This document shows, in pieces, positions 53,284 through 61,250 of a DNA stretch of 64,000 nucleotides; position 1 is the stretch's first letter, and each line of letters starts with the position of its first letter. The stretch lies in the NCBI GenBank assembly GCA_910577235.1, contig CAJTMX010000020.1, forward strand, positions 1 to 64,000, read 5' to 3'. The notes beneath the pieces are model-generated. The model searched no databases. It was not told the DNA's origin and saw only the letters and a list, made by a program, of their open reading frames with translations. The position numbers and the translations under genes are program-made. This DNA comes from an uncultured Acetatifactor sp. (GTDB lineage: Bacteria > Bacillota > Clostridia > Lachnospirales > Lachnospiraceae).

Positions 53284-54948
53284 ATGGTTATAACAATGAA
53301 CGAGAACGGAACCAAGAGAAGAGAGTGGGTTAAAAACGCGGCGATAGTCTTTTTGATCATCCTGCTGATCTTAACGTTTTTCTCTAATACGATTCAGAAT
53401 TATTCTCTGCCAGAGGTGGCGACCCAGTATGTGGAGCCCGGTTCCATCACGGCCAAGATCAGGGGGATGGGTGTCGTGGAGAGCGGCGATCCCTACAATG
53501 TGAAGATCAAGGAAGTCAGAGAAGTAGCCAGCGTGGAGGTCAAGGTTGGCGATAAGGTAGAGGCAGGGCAGGTGCTCTGTACGCTGACAGAGGGAGACAG
53601 TAAGCCGCTGGAGGAGGCCAAGGCCGATCTGGAGCAGAAACAGAAAGCATTAGAGGAAGCGCAGTTTAACTTTGAAAAGCAGCTGCTGACAGGGAACTAT
53701 GATGTTTCCGTCATGCAGAATGCAGGCAATACCGGAGCCATGAGCAACTATTTAAGCCAAGTGACTGCCGCGAAAAGTCAAATGGATGCTGCACAAGATA
53801 AGGTGAACGAATGGAAAAGCCTGATCGCCGTCTATGATAGGCAGATTGAATTTAACCCGTATAGCGAGGATATCAGTAAAGAGGTTAAGGCAGTGAAAGA
53901 TGCCGAGGCGGCGTTGGACACTGTCAGCCGGGATCTGACCGGAGCGCAGAACCTGCTCAACAGCCTGGATGCACAGATAAAAGTGGAGGAGGCGGCAATC
54001 AGCGTCAGTGGCGGCAATGCGTCCAGACTGGCCGATCTGAAACGTCAGCGTGTGTCGGCGCAGCAGAACGTTGCCAATCTGGAGACTAAAAAGGCCACAG
54101 CCGAGCAAAATTTGGCCAACGCCAAAAAGGCCACGGAGAATATCGACAACAATCTTGCCAAGGCAAAGGCATTTGCGGAGCTTTCCCTTAAAAATGCTGA
54201 GGAATATTATAACCTGACTAAGGTAGCCTATGATGAACTAATCCAAAATATCGGAGCGACCTTTGACCTGAGCAAATCCAGCGAGACTATCACAGACGCG
54301 CAGAAAGCTGTGGACGAGGCCAAGGCTAAAGTTGATAAGCTGACTGCGGATATCATAAGTAATGAAGTGACGGCTCCCATATCCGGTCTGATCACTTCTA
54401 TCAATGTGAAATCCGGTGTGGAGACACCGTCCGACGGTATTGTATTCACAATGCAGCCCGAGGGTAAAGGTTATACCATGAGCTTTTCCGTCACCAACCA
54501 GCAGGCTACGCGGGTGTCTGTAGGAGATCAGGCGGAGCTTGTGAACGCCTGGAGATATGATGATGTACAGGTGACGCTGGCAAGCATAAAACCCGATCCC
54601 AACAATCCGGGACAGAACAAGCAGCTCACCTTTGACGTGACGGGTGAAGGCGTGATCGCGGGACAGTCCCTGAACGTGTCTGTGGGGCAGAAGAGCGCTA
54701 ACTATGATATGATCGTGCCCAACAGCGCTATCCGTGAAGACAATAACGGAAAGTTCATTTTGGTCATTACCTCCAAGAGTTCGCCCATAGGTACCAGATA
54801 TTTTGCCAGCCGCGTAGATGTGGAGGTTCTGGCATCGGATGACACCAAGTCGGCCGTCAGCGGCGCTTTGGAATCCTACTCGTATGTGATCACCACTTCC
54901 ACTAAGCCTGTGGAGGCCGGTAAGCAGGTGCGCCTGGCGAACAATTAA
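53284..54948 (+). CDS. HlyD/YknX-like membrane-fusion adaptor
   Basis: This 554-residue protein has one N-terminal transmembrane helix (about 19-36), a lipoyl half domain (near 60-100, RGMGVVESGDPYNVK), a very long coiled-coil hairpin (about 105-365), the second lipoyl half (VTAPISGLITSINVKSG) and beta-barrel parts after that. Such adaptors usually serve export pumps, for example YknX beside a YknY ATPase and YknZ permease. Here it follows importer permeases and no ATPase is present. Start ATG 53284 is closest to AAAGGG; ATG 53296 is possible. Confidence 0.85.
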   Translation: MVITMNENGTKRREWVKNAAIVFLIILLILTFFSNTIQNYSLPEVATQYVEPGSITAKIRGMGVVESGDPYNVKIKEVREVASVEVKVGDKVEAGQVLCTLTEGDSKPLEEAKADLEQKQKALEEAQFNFEKQLLTGNYDVSVMQNAGNTGAMSNYLSQVTAAKSQMDAAQDKVNEWKSLIAVYDRQIEFNPYSEDISKEVKAVKDAEAALDTVSRDLTGAQNLLNSLDAQIKVEEAAISVSGGNASRLADLKRQRVSAQQNVANLETKKATAEQNLANAKKATENIDNNLAKAKAFAELSLKNAEEYYNLTKVAYDELIQNIGATFDLSKSSETITDAQKAVDEAKAKVDKLTADIISNEVTAPISGLITSINVKSGVETPSDGIVFTMQPEGKGYTMSFSVTNQQATRVSVGDQAELVNAWRYDDVQVTLASIKPDPNNPGQNKQLTFDVTGEGVIAGQSLNVSVGQKSANYDMIVPNSAIREDNNGKFILVITSKSSPIGTRYFASRVDVEVLASDDTKSAVSGALESYSYVITTSTKPVEAGKQVRLANN

Positions 54949-54968
54949 GGTTGCGGAAGGGATTGTTT

Positions 54969-56210
54969 ATGAAAAAATGGTTGAGATCTTTATCTGGAAA
55001 ACAGATAAAGTTAGGATTATCAGCCGGGATCTGTGCAATATTATTTCTTATATTGACCGGTGTGATCGCTCTGCTTGCGGGAGCGCAGGCAGAGCAGCGG
55101 GTCGCCCGGCGTTGGAGCAGCGAGAAGGACGTGGCGCAGGTCAGCTGTTTCTTTTCCCCCAACGCGGAGATTACACCGGACAGTATAGAGAGCTTTGAGC
55201 ATTCGCTGGACAACGCGCTGAAGGAAGCGTCCATCGAACAGGAATCACCCAATCCCGGCGCAAGGTTGTGGGCTGACGCATACAGCGCGGACGGAACGAT
55301 CACCCTTTCGACAGACAAGGGGTCCGTACAGGCGGACGCGCTGGGTATCGGCGGCGATTTTTTCCTGTTTCACCAGTTGCAGCTGCTCAGCGGCTCCTAT
55401 TTTTCCGGCAATGATCTGATGCAGGATTATGTGATATTGGACAGGGACATGGCATGGCAGCTTTTTGGCTCTGTGGATGTGGCGGGAATGCTGGTGAATA
55501 TTGCAGGCAGCCCCCATATGGTCATAGGTGTGGTGGAGCGCCCGGACGGACGGCTCCACGAGGCGGCAGGGTTGGACGGTCCCAGGGTCTTTGTGTCCTA
55601 CGGGACATTGGAAGCTTATGGAAAAAGCGGCGGGATCAATCATTTTGAGATCGTCATGCCCAATCCTGTAAAACAGTATGCCCTGAACTATGTGAGGGAA
55701 CAGCTGGGCAGCCAGGAGAGGGAAGTGGAGGTTCTGGAGAACAGTTCCCGTTACGGCATCGGAAAGCGTCTGCGTATGCTGATGGATTTCGGAACCCGCT
55801 CTATGAACGGCAAGGCGATCACATATCCCTACTGGGAGAATGTAGCCAGAGGATATGAGGATATTCTGGCGCTGCTTACCCTGTTTCAGATGCTGTTTCT
55901 GATCTACCCTTCAGGCGTACTGCTGGTCTGGATCGTGATTCTCTGGAAGAACAAGACCTGGACGGCCAAAACCGTCTTTGTGGCGTTGCAGGATAGGCTG
56001 CTGCTTGTCCGGGACAGGCGCAAGGAGAAGGGGCGTTCAGGGAAGAAACGGGAGAAAAAATCCTGGTTGGACGATGACCCGGAGGACAGTATAAAATTTA
56101 GGTTAGATAAGAAAAAGAAGAAAAAGGAACAGCGTCTGCAACGGAAGATTGAGAAGGAGTTTCAGACCGAAGCGAAGAAAACGGTGCGAGCGAGCCGAAA
56201 GGAAAAATAG
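54969..56210 (+). CDS. MacB-core-like membrane protein lacking ATPase and FtsX helices
   Basis: The 413-residue protein has one N-terminal helix (about 17-39), an extracytoplasmic domain (about 40-285) resembling the MacB periplasmic core (LSGSYFSGNDLMQDYVIL, then GVVERPDGR), one long hydrophobic segment (about 298-325) and a highly charged Lys/Arg/Glu-rich cytoplasmic tail (about 345-413). A MacB/YknZ permease would have three helices after the core, and no NBD is present. It pairs with the adaptor gene upstream. ATG 54969 follows GGAAGGGA. Homology is judged by eye only. Confidence 0.65.
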   Translation: MKKWLRSLSGKQIKLGLSAGICAILFLILTGVIALLAGAQAEQRVARRWSSEKDVAQVSCFFSPNAEITPDSIESFEHSLDNALKEASIEQESPNPGARLWADAYSADGTITLSTDKGSVQADALGIGGDFFLFHQLQLLSGSYFSGNDLMQDYVILDRDMAWQLFGSVDVAGMLVNIAGSPHMVIGVVERPDGRLHEAAGLDGPRVFVSYGTLEAYGKSGGINHFEIVMPNPVKQYALNYVREQLGSQEREVEVLENSSRYGIGKRLRMLMDFGTRSMNGKAITYPYWENVARGYEDILALLTLFQMLFLIYPSGVLLVWIVILWKNKTWTAKTVFVALQDRLLLVRDRRKEKGRSGKKREKKSWLDDDPEDSIKFRLDKKKKKKEQRLQRKIEKEFQTEAKKTVRASRKEK

Positions 56211-56239
56211 ACAGAAAATATCGCCGGAAAGAGGAGATT

Positions 56240-58537
56240 ATGAAAAAAGGAACATGGAAAAAAGGACTGGCTTTTGCCTTGGGGGCGGTTATGGCCCTGG
56301 GGCTCGGCGCCTGCGGCGATAAGAATGAAAACAATCAGCTCGCCAAGGAAAGCGTATATTCTTTTCAGGATATTGCCCCTGTCAACGATCAGGAGAATAT
56401 TAACGGTCTGTGGTATAATGACGGCAAATTGTATATGCCGGTCACTCAATATGAATATGACGACGAGGGCAACGGGAAGGAAAAATTCGGCTATTACAGT
56501 TTCAATACAGACGGCTCGGACAAGAGTTATGTAGAGCTGGCACGCTCAGAGAGGGAACAGAATTACAGTTATATCAACAGTACCTTATTTACCAAGGCGG
56601 GAACGATCTATGGGGTGGAGAACAGTGTATATGAGGACAATTCCGATCCGGAGAACTATGTATACGAGGACCGGTATTTTCTGAACTGCTGGGATGAGGA
56701 CGGCAAGCTGCTGTGGTCGGAAAGGATCGATAACGCTGACCCCGACGGATATACTTACTGCAATTATCTGTTAGATGGCGGAGACGGAAAAGCGCTGGCT
56801 ATTATGGGCGGCAGTAAATATGAGGCGGTAATATACGGACCTGACGGGAAAGAAATGACCCGGAAAGAGTTGGATCAGCAGTTGTTTGAGCGTACCAATT
56901 CGGTTTTTACCAGCAGCGACGGAACGCTGATGGTCATGTCCTACAATGACGACTGGACAAAATTCTATATGCAGAGCTACGATATCGAGTCCGGGAAAAC
57001 AGGAGAGCAGGCAGAGATTCCGTTCAGCACAAATTACAGTATCTATCCGGGCGTCAGCTCCGATCTGCTGCTGACCGGCGGTATGGGCGTGTATACATGG
57101 AATGTGGGGGACACGGAGCCTAAGATGATCATGAGTTACGTGAACTCTGATCTGCCAACCAACAATATGCGCTATATACAGATGATTGACGATGAGCATT
57201 TCGCGGCCGTATATAATGACATGAACAGTTGGGAGACAAAGTTTTCCTATTTTACCCATGTAGATCCGGCGGATATTCCCGACAAGGAAGTGCTGGTGCT
57301 TGGAGGAATGTATTTTAGTTCGGACCTCAAAACAAAAGTCATAGATTTTAACAAGACCAGCGACCAATACAGGATCACGATGAAGGATTACAGCATATAT
57401 AACACCAATGAGGACTGGACTGCCGGACAGACCAGACTCAACAGCGATATTACCGGCGGACAGATGCCGGATATTATGGTGCTTAACGATACGAGCAATT
57501 ACGGAAACTATGTGTCCAAGGGAATATTGGCGGATGTGGGCAAACTGCTGGAGGAAGACCCTGAGTTGGGCCAGTTGGAATATCTGCAGAACGTATGGGA
57601 CGCCTATTCCATAGGCGGTAAGCTGTATGCGATAGTCCCCAGTTTCAATGTGCGCACGATGATCGCCAAGAAATCCCTGGTGGGAGAGCCTGAGACCTGG
57701 ACGATGGCCGATGTGGAGGCCGTGCTTGCCACCATGCCCGAGGGTGCCACAGCCTTTGGAGATATGATGCGGGACAGCTATATCTATTATGTACTGAGCT
57801 ATGCGGGACAGGATTTCATCAATGTGGAGACAGGTAAGTGTAATTTCAACTCCCAGAGTTTTATCGAGATGCTGGAGTATGCCAAGACTCTGCCCACGGA
57901 GTATCCCGAAGATTATTGGGAGAATTACGACTATTCTTCCTATCAGTCTCAGTACCGTGAAAACCGCAGCCTGTTGTGCGATCTGTATATGAGCAATATC
58001 CGGGACGCCAAGAATACGATCAAGGGGCTGATGGGGGAGGAGATCACTTTTGTGGGATTTCCTACGGCGGATTCCAACGGCTCTATCCTGAACGCGGGCA
58101 ATTTTACTTTCATACTCTCCGCCAGATCCAAACATCTGGACGGCGCATGGCAGTTTGTACGTCAGTTTTTGACGCCGGAGTATCAGGACAGCGACCGGCT
58201 CTATGATATGCCGGTGCTGAAATCCGCATTTCTGAACAGAGCTAAGGAGGCTATGGAGAGGCCCTATTGGACCGATGAAAACGGCAATAAGGAATATTAT
58301 GACGACACCTGGTATATGAATGGGGAGGAGATTATCATAGAGCCATTCACCCAGCAAGAACTGGATGATATATGTGAATTTATCTACAGTGTGAACCGTA
58401 TGCCCTACTATAATGAAGATATCAGCAATATCATCACAGAGGAGGCTGCGGCATTCTTTGAGGGACAAAAGAGTGTGCAGGAGGTAGTGGATATTATTCA
58501 GTCCAGAGCCCAGGTATTTGTGAACGAGAACCGATAG
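56240..58537 (+). CDS. Second large solute-binding lipoprotein with propeller-like domain
   Basis: This 765-residue lipoprotein has a signal ending LGAC (Cys25), a propeller-like N-terminal region (about 30-345), and a solute-binding domain from about 349 (EVLVLGGMYFSSDLKTKVI), ending VQEVVDIIQSRAQ. Architecture and domain border match the lipoprotein at 49079, but sequence is quite divergent, so they may bind different ligands. It closes the locus; a convergent terminator follows. ATG 56240 follows AAAGAGGAG. Confidence 0.82.
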   Translation: MKKGTWKKGLAFALGAVMALGLGACGDKNENNQLAKESVYSFQDIAPVNDQENINGLWYNDGKLYMPVTQYEYDDEGNGKEKFGYYSFNTDGSDKSYVELARSEREQNYSYINSTLFTKAGTIYGVENSVYEDNSDPENYVYEDRYFLNCWDEDGKLLWSERIDNADPDGYTYCNYLLDGGDGKALAIMGGSKYEAVIYGPDGKEMTRKELDQQLFERTNSVFTSSDGTLMVMSYNDDWTKFYMQSYDIESGKTGEQAEIPFSTNYSIYPGVSSDLLLTGGMGVYTWNVGDTEPKMIMSYVNSDLPTNNMRYIQMIDDEHFAAVYNDMNSWETKFSYFTHVDPADIPDKEVLVLGGMYFSSDLKTKVIDFNKTSDQYRITMKDYSIYNTNEDWTAGQTRLNSDITGGQMPDIMVLNDTSNYGNYVSKGILADVGKLLEEDPELGQLEYLQNVWDAYSIGGKLYAIVPSFNVRTMIAKKSLVGEPETWTMADVEAVLATMPEGATAFGDMMRDSYIYYVLSYAGQDFINVETGKCNFNSQSFIEMLEYAKTLPTEYPEDYWENYDYSSYQSQYRENRSLLCDLYMSNIRDAKNTIKGLMGEEITFVGFPTADSNGSILNAGNFTFILSARSKHLDGAWQFVRQFLTPEYQDSDRLYDMPVLKSAFLNRAKEAMERPYWTDENGNKEYYDDTWYMNGEEIIIEPFTQQELDDICEFIYSVNRMPYYNEDISNIITEEAAAFFEGQKSVQEVVDIIQSRAQVFVNENR

Positions 58538-58544
58538 CATATTT

Positions 58545-58577
58545 AAAAGGCTGAACCTACAACAGGCTCAGCCTTTT
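58545..58577. terminator. Bidirectional terminator shared by convergent genes
   Basis: AAAAGGCTGA and its complement TCAGCCTTTT form the arms, with an inner CCT/AGG pair around a short loop. T runs on both strands fit use by the lipoprotein gene (plus) and the metallopeptidase gene (minus), whose stop codon lies in the hairpin. Confidence 0.75.
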
Positions 58578-58961
58578 CATATGATCTTCGATGTTCAATT
58601 CCCGGCCATGTTCCTTGAGCCAACTTCGGTATATCTTGTAATCCGGTTGTACGGAGGCCACCAGACTCCAGAAATCCCGGGAATGATTCATATGTGTGAG
58701 ATGGCACAGTTCATGTACCACCACATAATCCAGTACCCTTAAGGGGGCGTACATAAGGCGGTAATTAAAGGACAGTGTGCCTGTGGAGGAACAGCTTCCC
58801 CACCGGGTCTTTTGGTCGCGGATCGTGATGCGGGTATAGCTGCCGCCTGTATATTGCAGATAGAATTCGCAGCGTTTGGAAAAGTATTCTCTGGCGGCCT
58901 GCCGGTAGCGTCTGTCCATGACTTCCATACGTTTTAGGGTTTCGGGAGGATAATTGCTCAT
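58557..58961 (-). CDS. YgjP-type zinc metallopeptidase, short N terminus
   Basis: This 134-residue protein has the YgjP (M48-like, DUF45) core: KTRWGSCSS (51-59), then VVHELCHLTHMNH with His83, Glu84 and His87, and a third ligand likely His93. Most relatives are about 170-240 residues and have an N-terminal domain that is absent here. An in-frame TAA (59004-59006 on the plus strand) 14 codons before the ATG rules out a longer form, so it is a genuinely short version or a remnant. Its substrate is unknown. Confidence 0.85.
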   Translation of the reverse strand: MSNYPPETLKRMEVMDRRYRQAAREYFSKRCEFYLQYTGGSYTRITIRDQKTRWGSCSSTGTLSFNYRLMYAPLRVLDYVVVHELCHLTHMNHSRDFWSLVASVQPDYKIYRSWLKEHGRELNIEDHMKRLSLL

Positions 58962-59117
58962 AGGGATACCTCGGATTGCTTGTTTGCCTTGAAAACGGCC
59001 GGTTTATCTATGATGCCGGCGCGTTGTGTATGTGTTGGTGTTTCTTGCAATTTGTGGGTAAATCTGTCATAATCAGTTATAGCGCAAAATGGGAGAAAAT
59101 ACAAGACAGATCAGAGC

Positions 59118-59180
59118 TAATTGCGAGATATAGCAGAAGATATAATTAGATAGAACATGGGAAATTGCGAGATAAAACAG
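59118..59180. repeat. Short imperfect repeat in AT-rich spacer
   Basis: The 18-base element AATTGCGAGATATAGCAG (59118-59135) recurs at 59163-59180 with two mismatches, 45 bases downstream, and GATAAAACAG recurs again near 59193. It lies in the 286-base spacer 58962-59247, where no gene or promoter with confidence was seen. Confidence 0.5.
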
Positions 59181-59247
59181 GGATAAATACTCGATAAAAC
59201 AGCGGAAAATATTAGATAGAGAAAACGGGAGAGAGCGGGCATTTTTT

Positions 59248-59901
59248 ATGGAGACAAAAAGAGGAAAATGTATTATTATTGCGGCGGGGGACCTCACGGT
59301 ATCAGGGATTGACGTAGCCGAGGAAGATCTGGTGATTGCCGTGGATGGAGGGCTGGAGTATTGCCGGGTGCTGGGATTGGAGCCGGATCTGGTGCTGGGG
59401 GATTTTGACTCGGTGGGCGAGGAACTGCTGGCGCAGGTGGAGCTGTGGGAGCGGGAAAGCCCGCAGCGGGTGATGCGGCTGAAACCGGAGAAGGATGATA
59501 CGGATACCCTGGCGGCTATACGGATGGCTCTGGATAGGGGATTCACTTCGTTTTTGCTCTATGGAGCCACCGGGGGCAGGCTGGAGCATACGATAGCCAA
59601 TATACAGTGTCTGCTGTTTTTGAAACATCATGGCGCAGTGGGATATATGATGGATGGGACGGGAATGTGTTTTGTGATGGAGGATGAGGAGGTGCGTTTC
59701 AGAGCATCCATGAGAGGATATCTGTCCCTGTTCTCACTGGGGGGGAAAACGCGGGGTGTTAATATCCGTGGGATGAAATACGAGCTTAGGGACACGGAGA
59801 TCACCAATGATTTTCCCATAGGGATCAGCAATGAGTTTATCGGGCAGGAGGCTGCCGTCAGCGTGGCGCAGGGGCAGCTGTTGGGGATCGTGTCCTATTA
59901 G
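59248..59901 (+). CDS. thiN: Thiamine pyrophosphokinase
   Basis: The 217-residue enzyme transfers pyrophosphate from ATP to thiamine. It has AVDGGLEYC, then the acidic motif GDFDSVGEE (51-59), KPEKDDTDTLAAI and YGATGGRLEHTIAN, all family features. No TPP riboswitch was seen upstream. Its TAG overlaps the stop codon of the convergent CDF gene by four bases. Confidence 0.93.
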   Translation: METKRGKCIIIAAGDLTVSGIDVAEEDLVIAVDGGLEYCRVLGLEPDLVLGDFDSVGEELLAQVELWERESPQRVMRLKPEKDDTDTLAAIRMALDRGFTSFLLYGATGGRLEHTIANIQCLLFLKHHGAVGYMMDGTGMCFVMEDEEVRFRASMRGYLSLFSLGGKTRGVNIRGMKYELRDTEITNDFPIGISNEFIGQEAAVSVAQGQLLGIVSY

Positions 59902-61064
59902 ACCATCTGCTTATCCACATCAATGACGGCGCAGTAAGATTCGTCCTGTTCCTTTAAGCGCCGGCTGATCAGTTCGCAGAGTCCGGCGTCGCTGTAGTCG
60001 AAATCATAAGGGGTAACTACGTCAAAGATCAGATTGGTGTGGGTGGGGCCCGTAACAATGCGAAAATCGTGGATCGTCAGCCGTTTATCTATGGAAGATA
60101 CTACCTGCAAAACCTGGTCTTTCAGGCGGCTTGTCTGCTCATCGTGGATACAGACAGGGTCCATGTGGATGACGGCGCTGCATCCCAGTTCCCGGTGCAG
60201 CCGGTGCTCCGCAAGATCAATGGTGTCGTGCAGCTCCAGCAGATTGCCGTCCGCAGGCACCTCCGCGTGAAGAGAGATCAGAATTCTGCCCGGACCGTAA
60301 TTGTGCACGATCAGATCATGGATGCCCAAGATGGCATCGTAGGACATGACAATCTCCTCTATCTGCCTGACAAAGCGTGGGTCCGGTGCCTGCCCCAGCA
60401 GGGGATTGAGTGTGTCTCTGGCAGCCTGAAAGCCTGCGTAGAGGATGAACAGTCCCACCAACGCACCGCAGTAACCGTCGATTTTCAGCCCGGTGCAGTG
60501 GGCGGTCAGCGTGGCGATGAGCACGGTCCCGGTAGCCAGCATATCGCTGAGACTGTCGGTGGCGGTGGCTTTCATGGCGGCGGAGTCGATCTGTCTGCCG
60601 ATGCGGATATTGTACAGCGCCATATAGCATTTTACCAGAATGGATGCGGCCAGGATCACCACGATCACAGGGGAGAACAGGATCTCCTGGGGATGTATGA
60701 TCTTGTCCACAGAGCTTTTGATTAGCTCGAAGGCCATCAACAGTATCAGCAGGGACACCAGAAAGCCGGAGATATACTCTATGCGTCCATGGCCGAAAGG
60801 GTGGTCGGGATCGGGCTTGTGACCGGCCATACGAAAGCCGATCAGGGTGATGATGGAAGAACCGGCATCGGAAAGGTTGTTGAACGCATCGGCGGTGATG
60901 GCGATGGAGCCGGAGAGCAGTCCTGCGGAGAATTTGCCCATAAACAGCAGCAGATTGAGGAAGATCCCCACGGCCCCGCACAGCACGCCGTAGGCGCGCC
61001 TCACAGCGGGAGAGCCGTAACTTGTGCGGTCCTTTATAAACAGTTTTGTGAGTAGTGTGATCAT
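59898..61064 (-). CDS. Cation diffusion facilitator (CDF) metal transporter
   Basis: This 388-residue antiporter should export divalent metals such as Zn, Mn, Co or Fe. It has six transmembrane helices and the active-site pairs ADAFNNLSDAGSS (Asp59, Asn63 or Asp66) in helix 2 and ATDSLSDM in helix 5, and the HPFGHGRIEYIS signature (88-99), with a cytoplasmic C-terminal domain. Metal specificity cannot be read confidently. ATG at 61064 follows GGAAAGGG on the minus strand. Confidence 0.92.
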   Translation of the reverse strand: MITLLTKLFIKDRTSYGSPAVRRAYGVLCGAVGIFLNLLLFMGKFSAGLLSGSIAITADAFNNLSDAGSSIITLIGFRMAGHKPDPDHPFGHGRIEYISGFLVSLLILLMAFELIKSSVDKIIHPQEILFSPVIVVILAASILVKCYMALYNIRIGRQIDSAAMKATATDSLSDMLATGTVLIATLTAHCTGLKIDGYCGALVGLFILYAGFQAARDTLNPLLGQAPDPRFVRQIEEIVMSYDAILGIHDLIVHNYGPGRILISLHAEVPADGNLLELHDTIDLAEHRLHRELGCSAVIHMDPVCIHDEQTSRLKDQVLQVVSSIDKRLTIHDFRIVTGPTHTNLIFDVVTPYDFDYSDAGLCELISRRLKEQDESYCAVIDVDKQMV

Positions 61065-61076
61065 TATGCCCTTTCC

Positions 61077-61095
61077 GCGTCCGCGTTTCGGACGC
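61077..61095 (-). other. Hairpin just upstream of the CDF ribosome binding site
   Basis: On the minus strand, GCGTCCG and CGGACGC pair perfectly across a five-base loop, directly before GGAAAGGG and the CDF start. It may stabilise the mRNA or tune translation. No known metal riboswitch pattern was recognised. Confidence 0.5.
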
Positions 61096-61163
61096 AGGAG
61101 ATAGATATTTTATTCATTCTACCCCATACCCGGGACAAATGCAACCCGCAGCTAAAAATACAG

Positions 61164-61192
61164 TTGCGCGGCCCGGAAATAAAGTGTATAAT
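61164..61192 (+). promoter_or_regulatory. Sigma-A promoter of gpmI
   Basis: TTGCGC (61164-61169) and a perfect TATAAT (61187-61192) are 17 bases apart, 59 bases before the gpmI start. Confidence 0.7.
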
Positions 61193-61250
61193 TTCCACGA
61201 AAAGCCAAATACTGAAATGACATGCTCCCAGGAGCGGAAATGGAGGAAAT

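Noticed and set aside
56771..58540. Open reading frame of 589 codons on the minus strand opposite the second large lipoprotein
   Set aside because: It lies wholly within a well-supported gene, has no family motifs or ribosome binding site, and its composition (His/Ile/Leu-rich) is that of a codon-mirror frame.
59100..59230. Possible short CRISPR or operator array in AT-rich spacer
   Set aside because: Only two clear copies, irregular spacing and no cas genes; kept as a weak repeat.
59230..59250. TPP riboswitch before thiN
   Set aside because: No thi-box sequence such as the CTGAGA core was found in the spacer.
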